NCBI GenBank assembly: GCA_020635695.1
Contig: JACJZH010000003.1
Span: 124,001-188,000, forward strand
Direction: 5' to 3'
DNA: 64,000 nt
From: Flavobacteriales bacterium
GTDB taxonomy: Bacteria > Bacteroidota > Bacteroidia > Flavobacteriales_F > PHOS-HE28
Shown here: piece after piece, positions 49,764 to 58,917 of the stretch
Layout of the letters: every line of letters begins with the position of its first letter
How positions within the stretch are numbered: the first letter of the stretch is position 1
Translations under genes and position numbers: made by a program
Notes under the pieces: generated by a model
Seen by the model: the letters and a program-made list of their open reading frames with translations, nothing else
What the model was told of the DNA's origin: nothing
Databases searched by the model: none

Positions 49764-51628
49764 ACGTGCTTTCGGTGGACCGCCTGGCGAAGGCCTTCGG
49801 GCCCCGCACCCTGTTCGAGGACGTCTCCTTCGGTGCAGCGGCAGGCCAGAAGATCGCCATCGTGGGCCGGAACGGCAGCGGCAAGAGCACCCTGCTGAAG
49901 TGCATCGCGGGCGTGGAGCAGCCCGATGCCGGTACGATCACCTTCAATCGGGGCATCCGCGTGGGCTACCTGGACCAGGACGTGGCCATGACCAGCGACC
50001 GGACGCTCGTGGACGAGATGCTGGACCAGGACGACGACCGCTCGGTGGCCATCCGCGCCTACGAACATGCCCTGGCCGGTGGTACAGGTCCGGCACTGGA
50101 GAAGGCCCTCGCGCGCATGGAGGAACTGAAGGCCTGGGACCACGAGGCACGCATCAAGGGTCTCCTGTCGCAGTTCGGGCTCACCGACCTGGAGGTGCCC
50201 GTGAACAGGCTCTCAGGCGGTCAGCAGAAGCGGCTGGCCTTGGCCAAAGTGCTGCTGGACCGACCCGATGTCCTGATCCTGGACGAGCCCACCAACCACC
50301 TGGACGTGGCCATGATCGAGCAGTTGGAGGGTGAACTGGCCGTGCCCGGTCTCACCCTGCTGCTGGTGACCCACGACCGTTATTTCCTGGACAACGTCTG
50401 CGATGAACTGATCGAGATCGAGCGGGGCGGTGCCCAACGCTTCCGGGGCAGTTACAGCTACTACGTGGAGAAGAAGGCCCTCGCTGACGCCGTGGCCGAG
50501 GCCACCCAGCAGCGTCTGCAGGGGCTGATGCGCCGCGAGCTGGCGTGGATGCGCCGCATGCCTCGAGCGCGGGGCACCAAGAGCCGGAGCAGGGTGGCCG
50601 CCTTCCATGACCTGGAAGAAGCCGCCGGAAAAAGGGCGCAAAAGGACGAGCTTTCCCTTTCGGTGAACGTGACCCGGCTGGGGGGCAAGGTGATCGAGGT
50701 GCGGAACCTGCACAAGGCCTTCGGCGACCGGGTGATCGTGGACCGCTTCAGCTATTCGTTCAAGCGTGGCGACCGCATCGGGCTCGTGGGACCGAACGGT
50801 GTCGGAAAGAGCACCTTCATCGAACTCATCACCGGGGCCATGCCCCCGGACAAGGGCAAGGTCACCATCGGCGACACCGTGGTGCTCGGCCATTACGACC
50901 AGCAGGGTGCGCAGTGGCCGGAGGAAAAGCGGGTGATCGAGGTGGTGCGAGAGATCGCGGAAGTGATCCCCTTGAACAAGGGCCGTGAGCTCACCGCCGC
51001 CCAGTTGTTGGAGCGCTTCCTCTTCGACCGCGACAAGCAATGGGACCCGGTGGGCGTGCTCAGTGGTGGGGAACGGCGGAGGCTCTACCTGTGCACGGTG
51101 CTCATGGCCAATCCCAATGTCCTCGTGCTGGACGAGCCCACCAACGACCTCGACATCCCCTCCCTTTCCGCACTCGAGGATTTCCTCCTGGACCTGGACG
51201 CCTGCATCCTCGTGGTGAGCCACGACAGGCACTTCATGGACCGCGTCTGCGACCGCCTGCTCGTGTTCGAAGGCAAGGGCGCCGTGCGGGAGAGCGTGGG
51301 CAGCTATTCGGACTATCGGGAGGCCTTGCAGGCGGAGCAACGAAAGCCGGCACCTGCGACCCGCCAAGCCCCGGTCGGACCGACCGCCTCCAAGCCCCGT
51401 CCAAGGAAGATCACCTACGCGGAACGGCTGGAACTGGAGCGGCTGGAACTGGAGCTGCCCGACCTGGAAGCACAGCGTGACAGCCTGACGGCCTCCCTCG
51501 GTGAAGCCGACCTCGGGCACGAGGAACTGGCACGCCGGTCGCTGGAACTGGAGGACCTGTTGCGCAGGATCGATACGATGAGCGACCGCTGGCTCGAACT
51601 CTCGGAAAAGGCCGAGGCCTCCGCCTGA
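49760..51628 (+). CDS. uup: ABC-F family ATPase Uup
   Basis: 622-residue soluble protein with two ABC domains and no membrane segments, acting on ribosomes or DNA structures. Domain 1: Walker A VGRNGSGKST, signature LSGGQQKRLALAK, Walker B LILDEPTNHLD. Domain 2: VGPNGVGKST, LSGGERRRLYL, LVLDEPTNDLD. Between them is the ABC-F linker with the basic WMRRMPRARGTKSRSR. A C-terminal coiled coil (ERLELERLELELPDLEAQRDSL) follows a Pro-rich hinge, which places it in the Uup subgroup. Translationally coupled to the PhyH gene, and it ends one base before the convergent porP/sprF stop. Confidence 0.94.
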   Translation: MNVLSVDRLAKAFGPRTLFEDVSFGAAAGQKIAIVGRNGSGKSTLLKCIAGVEQPDAGTITFNRGIRVGYLDQDVAMTSDRTLVDEMLDQDDDRSVAIRAYEHALAGGTGPALEKALARMEELKAWDHEARIKGLLSQFGLTDLEVPVNRLSGGQQKRLALAKVLLDRPDVLILDEPTNHLDVAMIEQLEGELAVPGLTLLLVTHDRYFLDNVCDELIEIERGGAQRFRGSYSYYVEKKALADAVAEATQQRLQGLMRRELAWMRRMPRARGTKSRSRVAAFHDLEEAAGKRAQKDELSLSVNVTRLGGKVIEVRNLHKAFGDRVIVDRFSYSFKRGDRIGLVGPNGVGKSTFIELITGAMPPDKGKVTIGDTVVLGHYDQQGAQWPEEKRVIEVVREIAEVIPLNKGRELTAAQLLERFLFDRDKQWDPVGVLSGGERRRLYLCTVLMANPNVLVLDEPTNDLDIPSLSALEDFLLDLDACILVVSHDRHFMDRVCDRLLVFEGKGAVRESVGSYSDYREALQAEQRKPAPATRQAPVGPTASKPRPRKITYAERLELERLELELPDLEAQRDSLTASLGEADLGHEELARRSLELEDLLRRIDTMSDRWLELSEKAEASA

Positions 51629-52633
51629 TCAGAACTTGGCGCAGGGCACCACCCGGCGCTTGCTCATCGCCTTCTTCTTGCGCCTGTCCGCCAGCTCGTA
51701 GACGAGCGACACCTCGTGGGAACCGGCCGTATAGCCGGCAAGCCGTGAGATGGTGAGGTCGTAACTGTAGCCGATGCGCAGGTCGTTCACCATCACCCCC
51801 GCCAGGATGGCGATGGCGTCGTTGTTCTGGTAGCCGGGCTGATAGGCCTTCAGCAGCGGCAACCCGCGGTACCACAGGCCGGCGAAGAACGGTTCGCGTT
51901 CGTAGTAGGCGCCCAGGTCCAGCTGGTCGTACTTCTCCTGCGCCCGGTAGTTGAAGGCCGCCACCACGCTCTGCGGATGGTCCTTGATCACCGCGGTACG
52001 GATGTTGAAGCGATATCCGCCATGCATGCTGAACTTCCGGGGAAGGCGGCTCTCGCCCGACAGCAGCGACTGGTTCGGTTCGTTCAGGTGGTCCAGTGCC
52101 ATGCCCAGCCACATCCGCGGGGTGAAGAAGAGCACTCCCGTTCCCATGTTCGTATAGTTCACGGAACGGCCGTCCAGGTTCTCATAGGTCGCCACATCAC
52201 CGCCCCGCACCAGTTGATCGCCGAACACCAGCCTGGAATAATCCACGGCATGCGACACCCAGCCAATTTGTAGCGCCGGGCGTATGAACACCTTGCGCTT
52301 CAGTTCGATCTCATAGGCATACTGACCGGTGACGCTGGTATAGCGCAAGGCTCCCGAGCCGGCCCGGTCGTGCATCATGATCAGCCCCACCCCGCTGTTC
52401 AGGTCGCTCAGGTAGTGATCGAAGGCGAAGTTGTAGGTAACGAAGGAGCCGGGGATCGAGGGCCATTGGTCCCGATAGATCGCCCCGAAGCGGGTCTGCA
52501 GGGTGGTGCCCGCGAATGCCGGGTTCAGGTAGGTCGGCGTCGCATAGAACTGCGTGAAGTGCGCGTCCTGGGCGGACATCACACCTGCCGCCAGGAGGGC
52601 TGAGATAAGGGCTATGTGCCTAGCGATCCTCAT
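51629..52633 (-). CDS. PorP/SprF family type IX secretion membrane protein
   Basis: 334 residues with a signal peptide ending at GVMSAQ. The family start motif DAHFTQFYATPTYLNPAFAG is a clear hallmark of PorP/SprF outer-membrane barrels, followed by the usual strands (GAIYRDQWPSIPGSFVTYNF, DRAGSGALRYTSVTGQYAYEI, VNDLRIGYSYDLTISRL). These proteins attach type B (CHU_C) substrates at the surface, as SprF does for SprB. The gene is last in a three-gene minus-strand unit after a PKD/CHU_C giant and a TPR-PD40 protein, overlapping the latter by 14 bases. The client is most likely the giant protein encoded at 54229-58758. Confidence 0.93.
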   Translation of the reverse strand: MRIARHIALISALLAAGVMSAQDAHFTQFYATPTYLNPAFAGTTLQTRFGAIYRDQWPSIPGSFVTYNFAFDHYLSDLNSGVGLIMMHDRAGSGALRYTSVTGQYAYEIELKRKVFIRPALQIGWVSHAVDYSRLVFGDQLVRGGDVATYENLDGRSVNYTNMGTGVLFFTPRMWLGMALDHLNEPNQSLLSGESRLPRKFSMHGGYRFNIRTAVIKDHPQSVVAAFNYRAQEKYDQLDLGAYYEREPFFAGLWYRGLPLLKAYQPGYQNNDAIAILAGVMVNDLRIGYSYDLTISRLAGYTAGSHEVSLVYELADRRKKKAMSKRRVVPCAKF

Positions 52634-54224
52634 GCCGTGTCAAACCCTGGTCCTCGCCGCTGCCAAGAACGATGTCGTGGCTGATCTCCAGCAGTCCGCT
52701 CGCCGCAGGGACCTGCAGCTCCTCCGCATGGTCCGGAAAACCGGGTGCCTCCACCGAAAGCGCGAACCGCCCGCCGGGCTCCAGCACCATCAGGAACCGG
52801 CCCGTGCGTTGGTCCGTGTTATAGATGCCGACCAGCTCCTCCCCGGCAGGGTCCATGACCAGCACCCGTGCACGTATCGGCCGCTCCAGGCCATCCGTGA
52901 CCAGTCCGTGGACCACCACCTTCCGCAGCTGGCTGCTCGGGAACACGACCTCGTAGATGTCCTGGCCGCCCAGGCCGCCAGGACGCTCTGAGGAGAAGTA
53001 GCCGGTGGTGCCGTCAGCCGACAGGGTGAAGAAGATGTCATCGTTCACCGTGTTCAAGGGATAGCCCAGGTTCTCCGGGTCGCTCCACCCGTTCATGTCC
53101 CCGTCCAGCAGGGTGGTCCGGAACACATCGTAGCCACCCATGGTGTTGTGGCCGTTGCTGCTGAAGAACAAGGTGACACCATCGCTGTGGATGAACGGAG
53201 CATCCTCGTCGTGCGGCGTGTTCACCACGGGACCCAGGTTCAGGGGCAGGCTCCAACTTCCATCAGGCAACTGACGGATGCGATAGATGTCCCTTCCACC
53301 GTACCCTCCCGGACGATCGCTGGTGAAGTAGATCTCGTTCCCTTCAGGAGCAATGCTGGCGCTCGGTTCATGATGTTCGGTATTGATCCTGTCGGTCATC
53401 CGCTCCAAGGGGCCCCATCCGCTCTGCTCGTTCATCCGGGTCATCCAGAGGTCGCCACTGACGAGGTCGTCCGAGGTCCGGTATACGATCATGCCGCGAC
53501 CATCGGGTGAAAGCCCCACGGTGGCGTCCTGGAGCCCGGAGTTGATCGGTGGTCCCACGTTCGTGGCCTTGGACCAGGCGCCTTCGCCTTGCTTCACGCT
53601 CCGGTACACGTCCTCCAGGTACTGGCCCGTGGCGTCCTTCCGGGAACCGGTCGTCCCTTCCCTGCGCGAGGTGAAGTACAGTTCACGGCCATCGGCGGTG
53701 ACCAACGGACAGTAGTCATGTGCGGATGAATTCACGCCGGGCCCCAGGGCACGGATCTGCAGGTCCATCGGATCCCGTTCCAGCAATCGGGCGGTCCGGC
53801 ACATCGTGATACGGCGCTCCACCTCGGGATCGTCCACCAGTCGGTAATGCAGGTCCTTGTACTGCTGCAGCAGGGTCACGGCCTCATCGAAGCGTTCCTC
53901 CCGGTGCAAGGCCAGGGCGAGCTGGTAGTGCGCCTCCGTATGTCCCTCGGCCACGCAGCGCTCGAACAAGGGGATCGCACGGCCTCGTTGTCCACTGGTC
54001 CCTGCCAGACAAAGGCCCAGTTCATACCGCACTTCCGTGAATTCCGGATCGACCGGCAACAGGAGCTGATAGATCTTCGCGGCTTCCTGGTACTCCCCGT
54101 TGGAGAGCAGCACCTTGGCCTCGTCAAGCATGCGGTTGTGCATGCGCTTGTAGCCCGTCTGGGCATGGGCCGTCACTGTGGCCAGGCACAGGACGATGGT
54201 GAGCGATCGGATCGTGAGGTCCAT
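52620..54224 (-). CDS. TPR-PD40 protein of the T9SS type B module
   Basis: 534 residues from the ATG at 54224 with a signal peptide (MDLTIRSLTIVLCLATVTAHAQ). TPR-like helices at about 30-130 (DEAKVLLSNGEYQEAAKIYQ, REERFDEAVTLLQQYK) are followed by five or so PD40 blades (ELYFTSRREG, IYFTSDRPGGYGGRDIY, LFFSSNGHNTMGGYDVF, TGYFSSERPGGLGGQDIY). A carboxypeptidase-regulatory domain at about 445-520 (VHGLVTDGLERPIRARVLVMD) ends the protein. Unlike PorE, no OmpA domain follows. It begins four bases after the stop of the PKD/CHU_C gene and overlaps porP/sprF, so all three are co-expressed. Confidence 0.88.
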   Translation of the reverse strand: MDLTIRSLTIVLCLATVTAHAQTGYKRMHNRMLDEAKVLLSNGEYQEAAKIYQLLLPVDPEFTEVRYELGLCLAGTSGQRGRAIPLFERCVAEGHTEAHYQLALALHREERFDEAVTLLQQYKDLHYRLVDDPEVERRITMCRTARLLERDPMDLQIRALGPGVNSSAHDYCPLVTADGRELYFTSRREGTTGSRKDATGQYLEDVYRSVKQGEGAWSKATNVGPPINSGLQDATVGLSPDGRGMIVYRTSDDLVSGDLWMTRMNEQSGWGPLERMTDRINTEHHEPSASIAPEGNEIYFTSDRPGGYGGRDIYRIRQLPDGSWSLPLNLGPVVNTPHDEDAPFIHSDGVTLFFSSNGHNTMGGYDVFRTTLLDGDMNGWSDPENLGYPLNTVNDDIFFTLSADGTTGYFSSERPGGLGGQDIYEVVFPSSQLRKVVVHGLVTDGLERPIRARVLVMDPAGEELVGIYNTDQRTGRFLMVLEPGGRFALSVEAPGFPDHAEELQVPAASGLLEISHDIVLGSGEDQGLTRHEDR

Positions 54225-54228
54225 GCGG

Positions 54229-57200
54229 TCAACGTAATAGGGTGACATCACCGCTGAGCACCTCCTCACGGCCGTCACTGAATTTGGCGTAGGCTTTCCA
54301 GGCGTACACGTCCTGCTTGGCCGGGCTGCCTCGGTAGAAGCCGTCCCAGCCCTTGGTCACGTCGTTCGTCTCGAACACGAGCTCACCCCAGCGGTTGAAC
54401 ACCTGCAGCCGGTATTTCTCCACCCCTTGGTACACGGGGAAGAAGTGGTCGTTGGTGAACCCGTTGGGATCATAGGTCCCATCCGTCGGACCACTGCTGC
54501 CCGGCGTGAACGCGTTCGGGAACCGGATGTCTCCCGAAGCCTCCCCGATCACGGCGCTCTCAAGCAGGAACGTGTCCGGGCAGTTCCAGGCGTTGTTGGC
54601 CACCAGCATCACGTCGAAGGTGCCTGCCGACTGGTAGTAATGCACCGGATTGAACTCGGCGCTCGTGGTACCGTCGCCGAAGTCCCATTGGAAATCGGTG
54701 GCGTTGCCGCTCAGGTTGTAGGTGAACACCGGCTGGCTTGGGACCACCACCTGCGTGGGTTGGAGCACGAAGTACGCAGTGGCGTTCGGGTGTACGATGA
54801 CGGAATCCACCTGCACGTAGGTGTTCGCCGACCCTCCCAGACCGAAGGCCGTGAGCGTCACCGTATAGGTGCCGGGCACCGTGTACGTGTGGATCGGATC
54901 CGTGGCGCTGGACGTGGAGCCATCACCGAAGTTCCATTGGAAGTTCGTGGCCTGCACGGAGGTGTTCGTGAATTGTACCGTCAGGGGCGCACATCCCTGC
55001 CCCCCTCCTTGGAAGCTCGCCGTGGGAGGTGGCGGCAGGATCTCCACCAACTGCATGGCCGTGTCCGAGCACATGGTGCCTGAAACGATCAGTGATATGG
55101 TGAAGGTTCCCCAGGTCCCGTAATCGTGATCGGCCGGGTCCTGGGCTGAACTGGACGTACCATCGCCCAGGTCCCAGCTGTAGTTCCAATTCCCAGGCCC
55201 GCTCAGGTTGTTGAAGGAAACGGTGCTCGCGGGATACTGCTGCGTGAACGGGGTGGCCTGAAAACCGGCGACCGGCACCGGATGCACCACGATGGGCTGG
55301 TCCAAGGTGTCCGTACATCCGAAGGCCGATGTGGTGATCAGGGTGACCGTGTACTGCTGGTCGTTGGTGGTGTTGTTCAAGTAGGTATAGCTCGGGCTGG
55401 GTCCCACCAGCAGGGTGCCGTCGCCCATGTCCCACAAGTAGTTGTTCGCACCTTGGGACAGGTCCGTGATGATCGGAGAGAAAGGCGAACAGCCTGCCGT
55501 ATCCATGGTGAACAGGGCGGTCACGGGCGGGTACACCCCGATGGTATGCAGGGTCGTATCGGTACATCCGAAGTCGGTCCCTGCGATCAGCTCCACATCA
55601 AAATACTGGGTGCTGGCGGAGGTGTTCGTGAACGTGTGCGCGATGTCACCCGGTCCGGTCAGCTGGCCCGTCCCATCCCCAAAGTCCCAGTCCATGGTGC
55701 TGGCACCAATGGTCTGGTCCTGGAACAGGACGTCCAGCGGCGCACAACCATCCAGAACGTCAGGCGTGAACTGCGCGATGGGAGCCGGGTGGACAAGGAT
55801 GTCCCTGGATGCCGTGTCCGTACAGCCGAAGGCGCTGGACGCGACGAGTTGGGCAGTGAATAGAGCGTCGTTCAGGCCCTGGTTGAGGTACAAGTGATCG
55901 GGTGATGCGAGCGCGCTCGCCTGACCGTCACCAAAATCCCAGAAGTAGGCGTTCGCTCCGGTGGAGACATTGGAGAAGTCCGGATCGAATGGCGAACAAC
56001 CGACCGTGTCGGCCACGAAACCTGCAGTGACCTGTGGATAGACCGTGACCTGGGCCGTGGCGGTGTCCGTGCAGCCGTTCAAGGTCGATGCCGTGAGCAG
56101 GACCGGATAGCTGATGGGCCCGGGTCCTTGGAAGTTGTACCAGGTGTGCTGGTGTACCGCCACGTTGGTGTCCAGGCCCGACCCATCACCGTAGGTCCAG
56201 CTGTACTCATCCCCCCCAGAGGAAAGGTTGACCACGTCGGCGGTGAGCGGATGGCATCCATCCAGCGCGCTCAGCGTGAACTGCGCCGTGGGGTTCGGGA
56301 ACGTGGTGACCTGCGCCGTGGTGGTGTCGGTGCAACCGAAGGCATTGGACGCGATCAAGGTCACAGGAAGCGTCAGGTCGTTCGTCGTGTTGTTCACGTA
56401 CGTATGGGTCGGGGTCGGTCCCGTGCCGGTGGAACCATCTCCGAAATCCCATTGGTAGCTCACAGCACCCACCACGCTGGGAAAGGTCACCGAAAGCGGA
56501 CTGCAACCGCTGTCCGGCTCCGTCACGAACGAGAAGTTGGGCTCCGGGAACACGGTGATCTGTTGGGTGGTGGTGTCCGAACAGCCTGCAGGAGAGATCG
56601 CCACCAGGGTCACCGTATGGATGTCCAGGAAGAAACTCGTGTTGGTGTAGCCGTGCGATGGGTTCGGAAGTGTGCTCGTGCCCCCGTCTCCAAAGTCCCA
56701 GAAATAGCTTCCGGCACCTGTGCTCAGGTTCGTGAAATCCACGTCCAATGGAGCACACCCGGGCGTAGCGTTGTGCGAGAACTGGGCCACGGCTCTCGGG
56801 GTCACCGTGATGCTCATGACCGTGGTGTCCGAACATCCGAACAACGTGGACGCAACAAGGGTGACCGTGAAGGTGGAGTCCGCCGTTCCATTGTTCACGA
56901 ACGAATGGGATGGGGTCGTCTGGCTGCTGGTGCTGCCATCCCCGAAGTCCCAGGAATAGCTCACAGCCCCGGTGCTGGTGTTGGTGAAGTTCACATCGAG
57001 CGGGGTGCAACCCAGCACGACGTCCGGCGAGAAGGCGGCCACGGGCGGCGCCTCCACCAGTACGTTCTGCGTACCCGACCCTGAACAGTGGAGGGTGGTC
57101 GCGATCAGGGATACGGTGTAGGCACCCGCCGCGGCGAAGGTGTGCAGTGGGTCCTGGACCGTGTCCGTGCCTCCGTCACCGAAGTCCCAGGCCCATTGCA

Positions 57201-58758
57201 CAACGGGGTTCAAGGCCGCGGTCTGCGTCTGGTCCAGGAACTGGACGGGCTGCCCGAAGCACACATCCTGTGCCCCGATGCCCACCTGTGGCGGATCGAA
57301 GACATGGACGGTATCGGTACGCGTATCGGTGCAACCCAGGGCGTTGGTGACGGTCAGGGACACCACGTAGTCGCCCGGAGAACCATAATGGTGCGGCGGC
57401 GGGGTCGCCTGGTTCGTGGTGGTCCCATCACCAAGGTCCCAGAAATGCGTCACCGCATTGATGGAGGTATTGGTGAAGGCCACGGTGAGCGAGTCGCAGG
57501 CGGCATCGTCGCTCAAGACGAACTGTGCCGTAGGACTGGGAAGCACCACCACCTGCACCGACGCGGTGTCGGCACAACCGGCGGTGGCACCCTGGATACT
57601 GGCCGCATAGGAAGCCATGTACACACCTGGAGTGTGATAGGTATGGGCCTGGTCACCGGATCCCGTGATCTGGTATCCGTTCCCCGTGCCAAAGTCCCAC
57701 TGGAAAAAGTTGGCCCCGCCGTTCGTCGTCTGGTTGAAGAAGGCCGTCTCTCCGGCACAGATGGTGTCGGGGGAAACGGACAAGGTGACGTCGGGAGGCG
57801 GAACGATGGTGATCTGAACGTAGGCCGTGTCGATGCCGCAGTAGTTGCTGTCCAGCATCATCACCTCGTAGGTGCCGATGCCCGGATAGGCGATCGTATG
57901 CGGGAAGGTGGGCGGCCAGGGGGTCCAGTCGATGATGGAATCCTGACCCTGTCCCCAATAGTCACCGAAGTTCCAGTACTCGTATCGCTGATAGATGTTG
58001 CCCTGCTGCAGGCAGTTGCGATCGGTGGTGTTCAGGTACGTCACCTCATTGTCCGGCCAGCAAAGGAGGGTGGCCGAGGGCGTGATGTTCGCACTGTCGA
58101 GGTCCCAGACGCGGATCGGGTTGAACGTGGCCTGGCTCGCCCCGCCTTGCAAGGCGTTGCAATAGTTCTCGGCCTCCAGTGTCACCACCGTCTCGCAGCC
58201 CACGGTGCCTTGCAGGTAGGTATGCGAGATGGTCTGGCCCCAATTCGTGTGATCCAGCACCAGGGGAGGACTGCCGTCCCCGAAGTCCCAGGTGAAGGTG
58301 GTGTTCTCAGACACGTTCGTGCTCGAGTTGATGAACTCGATCGCCTGTGGAGCACAGATCTGCGTCAATCCACCGATCGGGATCTGGATGGAGGCGCTCG
58401 TGCTTTCCTCCATCACCACCACCCCTTGAACCACACAGCCTGTGGCGATCTCCGTGAACACCACGATGAACGTGTCCACCGTCGAGGGGTACACATGGCT
58501 TACCGACTGCGGTGGCACCAGTGAGGCGCCGATGTGGAGCGGGGAACCATCCCCCCAGTCCACCGTGAAATTGCCAACGGCATTCGGTGTCGCGATCAGC
58601 AGTGTGAAGTTGGTCCCCGAACAACTGAACCAGTAGGGGGACGCCGATGGCACCCCATTGTAGTCATACAACTGCGGGCATTGACCCAGAGCGAGCGCAC
58701 CCTGGAGCAGAAGCAGCGGTGCGAGCAGCCCTCGGAACGGAAGCCTCGGAGACTTCAT
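54229..58758 (-). CDS. Giant PKD-repeat surface protein with CHU_C (type B) domain
   Basis: 1509 residues from the ATG at 58758, signal peptide MKSPRLPFRGLLAPLLLLQG...ALGQ. About 16 PKD or PKD-like domains can be counted from their WDFGDG-type cores (for example FTWDFGDGSPP, FFQWDFGTGNGY, YSWDFGDGSTSS, YSWTYGDGSGLD, MDWDFGDGTGQL, FQWDFGDGTTSA). Each is about 80-90 residues, many ending with a GCTDT-type turn into the next domain. The last ~95 residues are a CHU_C type B sorting domain (IRFPNAFTPGSSGPTDG, LQVFNRWGELVFETND, GDVTLLR). It is first in an operon with TPR-PD40 and PorP/SprF proteins, the standard export partners of type B substrates. Probably a long surface fibre for attachment or gliding. 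Confidence 0.92.
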   Translation of the reverse strand: MKSPRLPFRGLLAPLLLLQGALALGQCPQLYDYNGVPSASPYWFSCSGTNFTLLIATPNAVGNFTVDWGDGSPLHIGASLVPPQSVSHVYPSTVDTFIVVFTEIATGCVVQGVVVMEESTSASIQIPIGGLTQICAPQAIEFINSSTNVSENTTFTWDFGDGSPPLVLDHTNWGQTISHTYLQGTVGCETVVTLEAENYCNALQGGASQATFNPIRVWDLDSANITPSATLLCWPDNEVTYLNTTDRNCLQQGNIYQRYEYWNFGDYWGQGQDSIIDWTPWPPTFPHTIAYPGIGTYEVMMLDSNYCGIDTAYVQITIVPPPDVTLSVSPDTICAGETAFFNQTTNGGANFFQWDFGTGNGYQITGSGDQAHTYHTPGVYMASYAASIQGATAGCADTASVQVVVLPSPTAQFVLSDDAACDSLTVAFTNTSINAVTHFWDLGDGTTTNQATPPPHHYGSPGDYVVSLTVTNALGCTDTRTDTVHVFDPPQVGIGAQDVCFGQPVQFLDQTQTAALNPVVQWAWDFGDGGTDTVQDPLHTFAAAGAYTVSLIATTLHCSGSGTQNVLVEAPPVAAFSPDVVLGCTPLDVNFTNTSTGAVSYSWDFGDGSTSSQTTPSHSFVNNGTADSTFTVTLVASTLFGCSDTTVMSITVTPRAVAQFSHNATPGCAPLDVDFTNLSTGAGSYFWDFGDGGTSTLPNPSHGYTNTSFFLDIHTVTLVAISPAGCSDTTTQQITVFPEPNFSFVTEPDSGCSPLSVTFPSVVGAVSYQWDFGDGSTGTGPTPTHTYVNNTTNDLTLPVTLIASNAFGCTDTTTAQVTTFPNPTAQFTLSALDGCHPLTADVVNLSSGGDEYSWTYGDGSGLDTNVAVHQHTWYNFQGPGPISYPVLLTASTLNGCTDTATAQVTVYPQVTAGFVADTVGCSPFDPDFSNVSTGANAYFWDFGDGQASALASPDHLYLNQGLNDALFTAQLVASSAFGCTDTASRDILVHPAPIAQFTPDVLDGCAPLDVLFQDQTIGASTMDWDFGDGTGQLTGPGDIAHTFTNTSASTQYFDVELIAGTDFGCTDTTLHTIGVYPPVTALFTMDTAGCSPFSPIITDLSQGANNYLWDMGDGTLLVGPSPSYTYLNNTTNDQQYTVTLITTSAFGCTDTLDQPIVVHPVPVAGFQATPFTQQYPASTVSFNNLSGPGNWNYSWDLGDGTSSSAQDPADHDYGTWGTFTISLIVSGTMCSDTAMQLVEILPPPPTASFQGGGQGCAPLTVQFTNTSVQATNFQWNFGDGSTSSATDPIHTYTVPGTYTVTLTAFGLGGSANTYVQVDSVIVHPNATAYFVLQPTQVVVPSQPVFTYNLSGNATDFQWDFGDGTTSAEFNPVHYYQSAGTFDVMLVANNAWNCPDTFLLESAVIGEASGDIRFPNAFTPGSSGPTDGTYDPNGFTNDHFFPVYQGVEKYRLQVFNRWGELVFETNDVTKGWDGFYRGSPAKQDVYAWKAYAKFSDGREEVLSGDVTLLR

Positions 58759-58808
58759 CACGCACCTTGATACGCAACACCAGGGCCGGGGGATACGTGG
58801 ACCGCCCC

Positions 58809-58827
58809 CCCGGTTCGACGAACCGGG
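58809..58827. promoter_or_regulatory. 19-bp perfect palindrome between divergent genes
   Basis: CCCGGTTCG-A-CGAACCGGG in the 159-bp gap between the PKD/CHU_C gene and the flavoprotein gene. A one-base centre makes an RNA hairpin less natural than a dimeric repressor site, but no T-run or known operator match is visible. Confidence 0.35.
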
Positions 58828-58917
58828 CCGTTCCACCGACCATCCCCTTCAGGGTACGGACCGGATCAAGGAGAACCCTTGCTCGCCCCCTGCGTATGAA
58901 GCCGACCGGACCTCTTC

